A stretch of 64,000 nt of DNA. Origin: Ceratobasidium sp. AG-K. Taxonomy: Eukaryota > Basidiomycota > Agaricomycetes > Cantharellales > Ceratobasidiaceae. A program made the translations under genes and the position numbers. Below the pieces are notes generated by a model. It saw nothing but the letters and a program-made list of their open reading frames with translations, searched no databases and was not told the origin of the DNA. Positions 55,124-64,000 of the stretch are shown piece by piece. Within the stretch, counting starts at the first letter, position 1. Every line of letters starts with the position of its first letter. The stretch covers positions 744,001 to 808,000 of the forward strand of contig JAWNGF010000006.1 of NCBI GenBank assembly GCA_037039685.1. Direction: 5' to 3'.

Positions 55124-58100
55124 GGTGAGCTAGCGACTGAGGGAGGGGGAGAGGGGGGAACTCCTGTCGTTCCATGTCCAACTGGGGAGCCTTTTCAACT
55201 CTCGCAGTGTCTATCTGAGGGGATTGCACAACGAAAGCGTTACCTGAATGAAACTGGTCAAGAAGGCGCATCCCTAGATACTTTGAAGATCTGGCTGAAT
55301 ATGGTGTAGAGGAACAGGGTACACACAGATGAAGGGCGTCTAGCCTCGATCTACTTTCGTCCGATCCAAAGAAGCATCGGTTCACGACGACCCTGAGAGG
55401 CGCGTTTTCCCACTCGAGGTAATAGAGAATGATTGACGTGATGCGACCGAGAGAGTCACAGGCCTACTCCATCGGGCCTCCAGGGGAATTTTTGTCGACC
55501 AGCCTGTACGCAGTGAAAGAGCGATAAATGGGCCACAACAGCGGCCACCCAGATCGGGGCCACCCGCTCGCGCCACTGACGATAGCGGGTGGCAACGATA
55601 CCACGACTAAAAGCTGTTGCCAGACGAAGTCCAAGTCAGGAACAAGTGCCATTCCATGACAGGATAAGCGGGGGGGATCAACAACGTGGTGACTGTCTAT
55701 CACACGGAGTATTTGCAATGTCAAACATCCAGCGCCTGTTCGGTCCGTGGATCCAACTACGTTCTCAGGTCCCCGTTGGTCAACGCTAGTTAACATTCAA
55801 GTGGTCTCCTCAACCTCTAAATGACTAGCTTCGCCCAACTCAATGTATGATGCAAGTCGAGCTTGACTAAAAAAGAGTGAATACGAGCTCCGACACACAT
55901 ATCCCCGACTAAATAATGAAAATTTGCTTCTCATCGTTCTGGCCAACTTTTCAAGGCGGCAGATTCGCCAAACCAACTTGAACCATCAACCTCGTTTTCT
56001 GTGGAGCGTTGTTGAACGGTACTTGCCGCGCATGGTGGAAGACAGTGATGCCCGCGGCACGAGATCTCTCGAAGACCCAAGCGATAGCCAGGACTCGGGG
56101 TGGCTCTGTCAAGAAATACCGCCACCAAATCTGACAGCTGTACGTTCCTTCGAAGCCCCATGACCGACACCGTTAGGTTTGCGCGAGGGTGATCTCTAGT
56201 TAGATACCGATCTGGCCAATCACATACTAATCTTATACAATTCTCGCCATCAATCGCATCGCGGATGCCAGCCAAGAGCTATCCGCTAACCTAATTCTTA
56301 TGACAGACAGAGGTAAATTGGTTTAACCAATGATGAATCAACAACTCTTTTCCGACACGGGGTGCACTTGACCATTCCGGTGGTTTAGGAAACCCTACGG
56401 TTCGGCGGAGGTGTCAAGCCTAATCAATCTGGTTTATTTGACTGTCGCCACAAATGACTGGCGCGGCTCGAATATGATGTTACATACACCCCCGCGCCCC
56501 AGCCCTAATGATATCATGATAGTTTGTTCCAAATTTAATGGCAATACATCTTTACCAGTTCCTTACCTTAACGGGTCCCTATCCTATTCCGAGAATCAAT
56601 AGAATTTATTTGCAAGGGTTTGGCAATTGGGATCGAATCTCAGGTTCGATGAACCAGAAGCTACGACCTACCTCGACCCTAGTCTCATCAATTGGTAGAT
56701 CGAAAGATTGTGTTTCGGGTTCATGGAGTGCCTAGACAGCAAAAGTGGATCCACCGTTAAGCGCGAGGAAAATAGCCCTTGGCTGTATGCGCGTGGGTGG
56801 TGTGGGTCCATATATGCTCTCGACAGGGATGGATGACCCTAGCTACGTTATAAGACAGGCTCGGCTCGAAAGGGTGCTTGGAACACTCGAAACATTCAGC
56901 AAAACTCTCGCTCGATGTGATGTGGAGCGTGAACTAGCGAGGGTTGTGATCTGCTCCAGTGCCGCGACCTTCTGGCGAGACGCATTGCGCGGGAGTTCTA
57001 GTGCAAAATGCTGGCGTGGAGTACGGCTGAGTCCGAGGCCACGGTCGCGAAGTGTTTTCAGTAGATGGTCTACTAATTGGAGACGTCGGGCTTGATATAG
57101 CTTTTAGCTCACTGATAGAGTCAACACGGGGATAGCGTTTGACCGAAACATACGTAAGGCTGCAAGTGGTTATTCAGGTACAGTTGGTCGTAATCTGGGA
57201 GGACAAAAAAGAGCAAGATAGTACCAGAATTGTCGCGATAGGGGCTGACATTCCCATGTCTATTTCACGGCTTAAGCAGTGCATTAAATTCCCTAGGAAC
57301 CCCATGATCTAGCGTGCGTCGTCGCTGCCTATGCAGTTCCTAGGGACGGAAGCGACTGGACGAAGGCTTGAATTGAACGTCCGAGCACTCAGTCAGTAGA
57401 AAAGTGAGTTCCCAGATACAGAAGTCGCTCCTCGATAGAGAGTGAGATAAAGGGGCGTGGCCAGGCCTTCGAAAAATTCGGTAGTAGCGATGGCCGATCG
57501 GTCGAGCCCAAAATAGGCTGGATCGCACTAGATGATACGACACAGCGCGAGATGTGAGAAATGTGAGGAAGTTCTCCCAGGCATGGTGGTAAAAGAGAAA
57601 GGGCCCAGAGTAACTTTGTAGGGGTCGTGAGACGGATGTCGTGGTAGGCAGCGAAAGACATTATCGCACAACACGTGACAGTACCGGTAAATTCATGTTC
57701 CGACGCTCACTAAGCTTCACAACCCAGCCGAATGAGGGGTATATACATATTGGATCTCGTTTTCCCGTTCAAATTATCCTTTAAATGTCCTGAGTGAGTG
57801 TCATTGTTACGAACAGCCACCCCAATACAACAATGCTTGTACTTACCGCAGAGCGTTGTAACACGCAACGGCTACTTGGGAGCGTAGAATAATAATTTCT
57901 TAGGGGATGTAACAAGCATGGAAGTTTTCTCATGTTTTGTGCTCAGGCTGTTATCGGTCCCTGGTACTCGCTGGCAGGAGAACGGGAAAGCATAACTCCC
58001 ACTAGCAGCCTCAAAAATCGGATTGTATTGGAGTAAGTAAATGCTGTTAGGACCAATTCATACTTACCGATGGATACGTTTCCGAAAGCAAACCCATTCG

Positions 58101-58296
58101 TTTAATCTCCGTTGGAGATGCCGTGAGTTGGAACCTGGCATGTGCATATAGGCCATGTTATAGCCCCATATCCTAAGCGCCGAAAACATATCTCACCCTA
58201 GATCGACACTTCGGCTTATCGGAGATTAGATTAGCTTCACTTTTCTTCCTCCTTCCTCCTTCCTCCTCGACCAGCACTGATCCCCACTCCGTCTCA
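55124..58296. other. Long gene-poor intergenic region
   Basis: About 3.2 kb between two divergent genes (MFS on -, GGC1 on +). Only short, composition-random ORFs. A CT-rich stretch (TTCCTCCTTCCTCC) lies about 50 bp before the GGC1 ATG and is a likely core-promoter feature. Confidence 0.45.
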
Positions 58297-59560
58297 ATGG
58301 CTCCCATTACCTCTGGTGGAAAGCATAAGGAATCTGGAACAGCGCGAGTCCTGGGCTCTGGAGCATCCGGTAAGTAAAGTGGTCAACCCGTTCAAATTAA
58401 TCTGACTCGACTGGTAGGCGTCGCCGAGTTGTTGGTTTTCCACCCAGTAGATACGGTCGCTAAGCGCTTGATGAGCAACAAGGCCAAGGCGAGTCGAGTG
58501 AGCCGTCAAGACGGCTTGTAGTAACTCGCGAGTGTAGGTCTCATTTTCGACGCTGTCACCTATCATCTTCCGGGAATACGCCCAAGCACCCGTCCTGAAG
58601 AAAGCTTTGAGTTTGTTTCCCGGCCTGGGATATGCAGCTGGTTACAAGGTGAGTTGTTAACCACTAAACGAGAAGGCTAAGATCAATATCTCTCCTAGAT
58701 TTCTCAACGAATTTACAAATTTGGTGGGCAACCGTACTTCAACGACCTAATCTCGTCACATTACAAGGACAACTTTACCTCGGCATTTGGCGAGAAGAAT
58801 GGAAAGATGTTGATGCATGCTTGCGCTGGAAGGCGAGTCTCCTCAACATTCCTACATACCTCCTTGCTAATACCTCTTGTATAGCTTGACTGGTATCGGC
58901 GAGGTCGTTCTTTTGCCTCTTGATGTACTCAAGATCAAGCGTCAAGTTAATCCGGAGGCGTTCCGAGGTCGTGGGGTTCTCCGAATTGTCGCGGACGAAG
59001 GATTTGCTCTATACCGTGGTTGGGGATGGACGATGGCACGAAACGCACCAGGGAGCTTTGCGGTACGAGTATTATTATCGAATTTGTGATGTGAGTCTGA
59101 TCAGAGGAATTTTAATTTGATTATAGCTCTTTGGCGCATCATCGTTTACTAAATCCAGGGTTCTGCATATCGAGGATTATTCCAAGGCGACCTGGACACA
59201 AAATTTCATCGCGTCGATTGCTGGTGCTGTAGCTAGTATCACCGTCGCTGCACCGCTCGATGTTGTCAAGACTCGAATTCAAAACGCCAACTTTGAGTCC
59301 AACGTGAGTTCCTCCTGTCCGTAGCCGGCCAATAATCTAATTTTCATCTAGGTTGGCGGACTGACCGTAGTAAAGGACTTGATCAAGAACGAAGGCCCTA
59401 CTGCATTCTTCAAGGGGCTTACTCCCAAGGTACTTGCATTCACTTCCGGCTCCTGTGCTTGACTTACGTGGCCTGTTAGATTATTGTTGTTGGACCTAAG
59501 CTTGTCTTCAGCTACACCCTAGCCCAGTCCCTCATCCCATTCTTTGCGAACTACGTATAA
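58297..59560 (+). CDS. GGC1: Mitochondrial GTP/GDP carrier
   Basis: Eight exons with introns 58370-58417, 58498-58537, 58649-58698, 58833-58884, 59063-59126, 59304-59351 and 59430-59479. Start MAPITSGGKHKESG, stop TAA at 59558-59560, about 300 residues. Carrier signatures PxDxxxxR/K: FHPVDTVAKRLMSN, LLPLDVLKIKRQ and AAPLDVVKTRIQN. GLGYAAGYK, YKFGGQPYFND, LYRGWGWTMARNAPGSFALFG and FFKGLTPK are close to yeast Ggc1. Expected role: exchange of GTP and GDP across the inner mitochondrial membrane, linked to iron homeostasis in yeast. Intron 4 has a GC donor (AG|GCGAGT). No damage seen. Confidence 0.92.
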
Positions 59561-59931
59561 GAGCGTAAAATCAAGGAACCGGATCTTGTATCTCTATATG
59601 TAGAAGGGTATTTCGGCCGATTAGATTATTTTGTTTCACTGAACCACCGCTCATGATACCTCCGTATCTTGATATTCTCTCTATCCCGACTCCTAAATGA
59701 ACAATTTATGTACTCGCGAATTGCTAAATATTCGTTGAAGACGATTAGAACAAATGTCAGGTGGAAGTTGGTTGGGCAGATACCAACAATCCGGCGCCGT
59801 TGGTCGGCTTTGTAGGAGCGAATCTATGCGCGCGGCGCGCCTGTGAAGCTTTTTACGTAATATGGCAGAAGTGCGTCATGTTGTCGACTACCACTGGTAT
59901 TGGTGATTGCAAATTTGGCGCTTTCTAACAT
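59561..59931. other. Intergenic, 3' side of GGC1
   Basis: Likely 3' UTR, then unremarkable sequence. Confidence 0.5.
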
Positions 59932-61336
59932 TTGCCACTGAATGTCGACAAAGACTCTCGCCGGACTTTAAATAACGGAAATAGTCGCAGCTATCTGCTT
60001 GTCTGCGATTCTCAGTTTTCCTACGACAAGGCTTCAACGTCGCACCGCCTACCGTCTTTTGTTGGCCTCTCCCGCCTTTTTTCGTGCCTCGATATCACAC
60101 TATGGGCGCATGTTTTCATTGAACACTTATTCTTCCTGATGCCTTCCGCTCGCATGTATCTTTGGGGCCAGGATGTACCCCAGCTTGAGGTACGACATTT
60201 CAGTGCTACCACCGTTCCCCACGTCGACGACTGTGGCATGAGGATATTGCATCGTGTGAACCAACCATTGAGAAGCTCTCACGAGCAACACGCGAAAGTA
60301 CTGGACGTTGCGGGGGGCGCATACCACGGAGGACCCAAACGAACACTTATCGAGCTACTTAAAACACCACTTGGACAATCCATTCTGCACTATGTGTCGG
60401 ACCAAATAGTGCTCCCTGTTCTGAAGGGGCTACATCCCTCGCCCCGCAGCATGGTTGAGTTTCCCTTCAATTTGATTATTGCATTGACCCCCCCACCCCC
60501 CTTCGCTCGACAGCCTGGTGGTGCGACTGACAGAGATTGAGGCCGGTATATCCAATGAGGTCAGAGATTTCCCTCGCTAAATCTGTTCTTGAAAAGTGCA
60601 AAACGCTGAACACCCTCGACATAGCCTTTGCATGCAACTGCAGGGTCTACCCCCGAACCTATAATAATTTTGTGCAACTTCCAATCTCGAGCAACTTGTC
60701 CCGCCTCATTGTTCGCAGTCATCACATCAACGCTGGTTGGTTGGGATGGGCATCTCAACTTCCGCGTCTACGAGAGCTTCATCTCCTTGATCATCGCTGT
60801 GACCGTGACGATTTCTACGACACGAACGATAGCTCCCATCCCGATCATGTGCTTAGCGAGCCGAGTACTTGTATATCTGGCTGGAAGACCAATTGGACCT
60901 ATTCTTCACGCTATGGAAGACTTGTCGATGCCCCGTGCTGAAGAAGCTGTATATTAATTATGGCCATATATCCTTTCACGACCCGCGTATGCATGATTTC
61001 ATTGAATATATGGTACGCCTGTGCCCGCTCATCAACTATATGACAGTTAAAGCATATTCGGGCGATGAGGAACTTGTGTTAACCAGTCGAAAAAGTCGGG
61101 GCGATCGTTTTCGACCACTTTCACTCTCCAATTTGTACTTGAGACTAACTCTGACCAACTCTGCGGAGAAAATTTATAGTTTAGTGCACGTTGTTGCTAG
61201 CTGTTGGCCAGACCTCTGGTATCTAGCTCTCGGCTTAATTCTTGAGCCAGACAAACTTGCTCTCGTTGTTGGCTCCTTTCCTAAACTCAGGGCGTTTTGC
61301 TTCGTTCGTATACCCTGTCATTCATTTCCAGCTTAA
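59932..61336 (+). pseudogene. F-box/LRR-like gene remnant
   Basis: Frames on + with the Leu spacing and wording of Rhizoctonia-type F-box/LRR proteins: SFVGLSRLFSCLDITLW, KCKTLNTLDIAFACNC, LPRLRELHLLDHRCDR, VLKKLYINYGHISFHD and LSLSNLYLRLTLTNSAEK. The parts lie in different frames: about 60000-60540, then 60537-60941, then 60869-61336 ending in TAA. The last switch happens near 60865 without intron borders, so it is probably a one-base frameshift. No clear F-box is found at the N-terminus. Confidence 0.45.
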
Positions 61337-61547
61337 GTTTCTGCTCTGCATATAGTCTCGAGAGCGCCGTTGATTCTGGGGTTTAACATGTGTAAGCCTA
61401 GGAGGACACCAGATCAGCTGGATCAGTTAGTTAGGCAAGTACCGATTGTTTTTTCAATGGTCCTTTCCTGACTCCATTGCAGAGGTCTGGCGAGGCTACA
61501 TACTGGCATCCAATGTCAGCACTGGTCGGATGGGGAAGAGTGGATTG

Positions 61548-61827
61548 TATTGAGATATTACCGGAAACGTTCCGCACTCAATGAGCTTCTTAGCTAAGCC
61601 GCGCAGTGGAAGTAGGACTACAAGGATGATGTATATAGCGAATACGCAGTCGCCTTTATATACATGTGGACGTAGAACATAGAACGAGAGTGAAAGAACA
61701 ATTAGTAACACGAATACGTGTACTCTCAGTCAGCACAAGAATAATCAGTCAGCATACAGCCAGTCAATCGTACATATTCAGTAAGTAGTACGTGTACATT
61801 CGATTCCATTCCATTCGATTCTCAATA
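61548..61827. mobile_element. Solo LTR (Copia-like)
   Basis: 280 bp with terminal inverted ends TATTGAGA...TCTCAATA and a perfect 5-bp duplication GATTG at 61543-61547 and 61828-61832. Inside are a TTTATATAC box and AGTCAGCA/AGTCAATC repeats. The usual ends would be TG...CA; both appear changed by one transition. The Copia-like label is from recall of similar fungal LTRs. Confidence 0.65.
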
Positions 61828-61994
61828 GATTGAGGACTGGGTGAATGCTAAGATCCAAGACTATTTTCAAAGCTCTGAATAAAGATAGAGTCTAAATTTC
61901 AACTCGCAGTGGTGGACTTTTGTTTCACTTGGTAACGTATCGCCGCTAATTTAGTCTCTGAAATAGTAATGGCTTTGCATTAAGGATGTAATTT

Positions 61995-63810
61995 TTATTC
62001 CAACAGCTTCTCCAGCATAAACGTATCATGCCTTGTGTCCATCACTGCCCCTGGACCCACGCCATTTGCCCACTTAATCTCCTTCAAATTGATATCCCAG
62101 GGATAACAATCCTTCCCAGCTTCTCCGCACCAATCAAAGTCGATCAACATGGCTTGAGGCGGTTTGGGTGGACGAACCGCTGGAACAAGAATGTTTGGCG
62201 AGCGGAGGTCCCCAAAAACCAGCCCTTCCTTGTGCAAAATATACAGTGCAGCGCCAAGTGTGGCGTAAGCCTCGTCGTGACCGGGGGCGGTGGGAGCCTC
62301 GGTAACAAATTCCATGACTATCATGATGAAGTTAGCGGGGTGCGGGAATATTGGATGCTCCGAGCTATCGAAGTATAAATCTGGTGCAAAATCGTGCGCC
62401 GTCATCAACCGATGGGCCCTAGTGTTGTACCGTGTGGTAAATTTGACAACAATCTTTCGGGGCTGATCTTCGAGGGTCTCGGCTAGAAAAACAGCTTTGC
62501 GTTCGTGTTGCAATCCTCCCAGTGCTCGAATATAACGAAAACGGACTTCCTGGGTTTCGCCATCCAGAAAATGTGAAAGCTACGGAAAGAATCGACTTGG
62601 TTGTTCTTCTGAAGCGAGTTCGTTGTAATAGCAGTCTAAACTCTTGAGGCAAGTGGATAGGGCCTCAAATACCCGCGCCACATTGTGGATGCCGTCTTCG
62701 AGACAATTACCTGGCCCAATCCAAGTGAAGTCGGTGAGGGGTTGAACTATGACAGATTCCAGGAATATGGCACCCAAAACGCATATCCAGGGACCGGCTA
62801 CTGCAAGGATGAACGATGGGCAACAGGAAGCATTGCGAAACGATGTGACCTTTAATGGAAAGGTAAGAGGAGCAAAGCTATTGTAAACTAGTACGTACGG
62901 TACTTTGGCCCCAGTACCGACTGTAAGATAGGGCAGATTGTACGGACAGATCGCTTTCTCCGGTTCCTATTTCGTTTCTTCCATTCGCTCACCAGCAAGT
63001 AGGCCCCGTTGCTCCTTCGAACGACCCAATCGCTTTCGCAGACACGAGATCTATCTTTGAGAAAAGTGAAACCAATCATCTTATTGGGCAGAGGTTCCAG
63101 GGCTGCCACCCGAAGGTCCTCTTTGAGGTAGAGCAAGCGAGAAGCGCAAATGAATTCGTAGACAGGGGCGCTCTTCAGGTATCCTGCTGAGGGCGGTCCG
63201 CTGGCCGCAGCCAGGAAGTCGTCAAAGATTTTGTGATGTAGAGAGATTGGGCGTCCAGCGTTTTGGAGCGAGCGACCGTTGCGGATAGGATGCTTCCCGT
63301 TCTGGATGGCGATGAAGTTGCTTACTTTTGCACCCTGAGATGGTGGAGGTACATGGTTAAGATACTTGATGGTACTCTCTTGGACTACCAGATGGTGGCT
63401 CAGCGGTGGTAGATGAAGTTAGGCCGGAAACCCAACTTGCTGCTAACTGTGCGGCTCCATACGACGCAGGCTGCGGATTTAACGGCCTTGGTAGTTCAAC
63501 TAGATGAACAAATTAGAAACTGCCCCTCAAACAACAAATATAACTAACCCGGTATTTCTTCAACGATAATTTCGACGCGGGAAGGATCAAATCCGTTGGG
63601 CCAAAGCTCGGAGACTAAATCCCGCGAGTTGAGTTGCTGATACCGGCCCCAGATACCATCAAAATTGGTGTCGAACAACTCCTCGGCCTCTTCGTATGAG
63701 AGAGAAGTCTTGTATAAACAGAGTTGCGGATCCGGAATCCCAAGTTGTTGCGCCACAAAGGTCCTCACTCCCCCAACTCTAGCTGGCGAAACCCCCTCGC
63801 GAGGCACGCA
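61995..63810 (-). pseudogene. Crinkler-like N-terminus joined to a kinase-like domain, one internal stop
   Basis: Multi-exon gene on -. The 5' exon (about 63807-63544) reads like the ubiquitin-like header of Crinkler (CRN) proteins: FVAQQLGIPDPQLCLYKTSL and the closing VEIIVEEIP. Its initiator is not certain; the frame may start in an exon above 63820. A Ser/Pro-rich link (about 63492-63365) and an exon at about 63341-62900 (SNFIAIQNGKHPIRNG) follow. The kinase-like part starts GPWICVLGAIF. A TAG at 62580-62582 interrupts it after RFFP; the same frame resumes and carries KIVVKF, FGDLRSPNIL (catalytic-loop Asp and Asn kept, His-Arg lost) and LIDFDW (in place of DFG), to TAA at 61995. Unless read through, the product lacks the catalytic loop. 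CRN-kinase fusions are known in fungi and oomycetes; host-directed or conflict roles are inference. Confidence 0.6.
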
Positions 63811-63830
63811 TAGGAAAATATGTCGCGTCT

Positions 63831-64000
63831 AATAGGACATACGAACTGAAACCAGTAGACCTAAAAGCAGAGGGTAAATAGAATGATAATAGTCGATTGT
63901 TTATACTGACACTGCTGGGTATAGTGCTGTGGAGAAAACGGAACACGTGGAACTGAGTAACGATTACCCGATGGGCCCTGTTGCAAGTGCCTTGAGCGCC
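63831..64000. other. Window edge, no feature seen
   Basis: Short stretch upstream of the Crinkler-like gene; may hold its first exon or promoter. Confidence 0.3.

Noticed and set aside
1..64000. CRISPR arrays, bacterial operons, rRNA or tRNA genes
   Set aside because: Nothing with spaced identical repeats, Shine-Dalgarno-led operons or a foldable tRNA was seen; intron-rich genes show a eukaryotic genome.

Overview
The window looks like nuclear DNA of an Agaricomycete fungus, most likely a Rhizoctonia-type (Cantharellales) species. Genes are cut by many 40-60 bp introns with GTRNGT...YAG borders. The gene content also fits: a NACHT-WD40 receptor, an AA9 polysaccharide monooxygenase, an EAF1/VID21 scaffold, a Crinkler-like kinase, Tnp2- and Plavaka-type transposases, and Ty3/Gypsy chromoviruses. 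The species is an inference; nothing was searched.

Positions 1-28389 form a nested stack of transposable elements. The outer layer is a Tnp2-type (CACTA-like) element whose left end lies outside the window. Its transposase runs on + (1-354, then 8333 to about 10464). A second gene runs convergently on - and is split: 5' exons at 28389-27366, 3' exons at 11166-10681. Gypsy-1 (355-8332, 5-bp target duplication) cuts a transposase exon. A Plavaka-type element (11192-27338, 31-bp imperfect terminal inverted repeats, flanked by TA) sits inside an intron of the - strand gene. Removing it leaves an ordinary 50-bp intron. The Plavaka element carries its transposase (15269-18756 +), a divergent accessory gene (11989-14793 -) and perhaps a third gene. 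Gypsy-2 (19224-26443, 5-bp duplication) lies in an intron of that third gene. A 200-bp foldback repeat sits in another intron of the split gene. Both Gypsy elements carry gag, pol with a chromodomain, and a third reading frame after pol. Most internal stops in the region are TGA where arginine is expected, as CpG deamination would give.

Positions 29217-37777 hold an NLR with a NACHT domain and about 14 WD40 repeats (29217-34001). A 5'-truncated LINE follows (34463-35583) with a 12-bp target duplication. Then comes a compact hAT-like element (36045-37565) with perfect 15-bp terminal repeats and an 8-bp duplication. It carries a gene that is not a recognisable transposase.

Positions 37778-59560 are mostly host genes: EAF1 of the NuA4 acetyltransferase (+), an AA9 monooxygenase (+), cytosolic tyrosyl-tRNA synthetase (-), a decayed F-box/LRR gene (+), a conserved hypothetical gene (-), an MFS transporter (-) and the mitochondrial GTP/GDP carrier GGC1 (+). 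Gene-poor gaps lie at 50.2-53.0 kb and 55.1-58.3 kb.

Positions 59561-64000 hold a decayed F-box/LRR-like gene, a solo LTR with a 5-bp duplication, and a - strand gene joining a Crinkler-like N-terminus to a kinase-like domain, broken by one stop codon.
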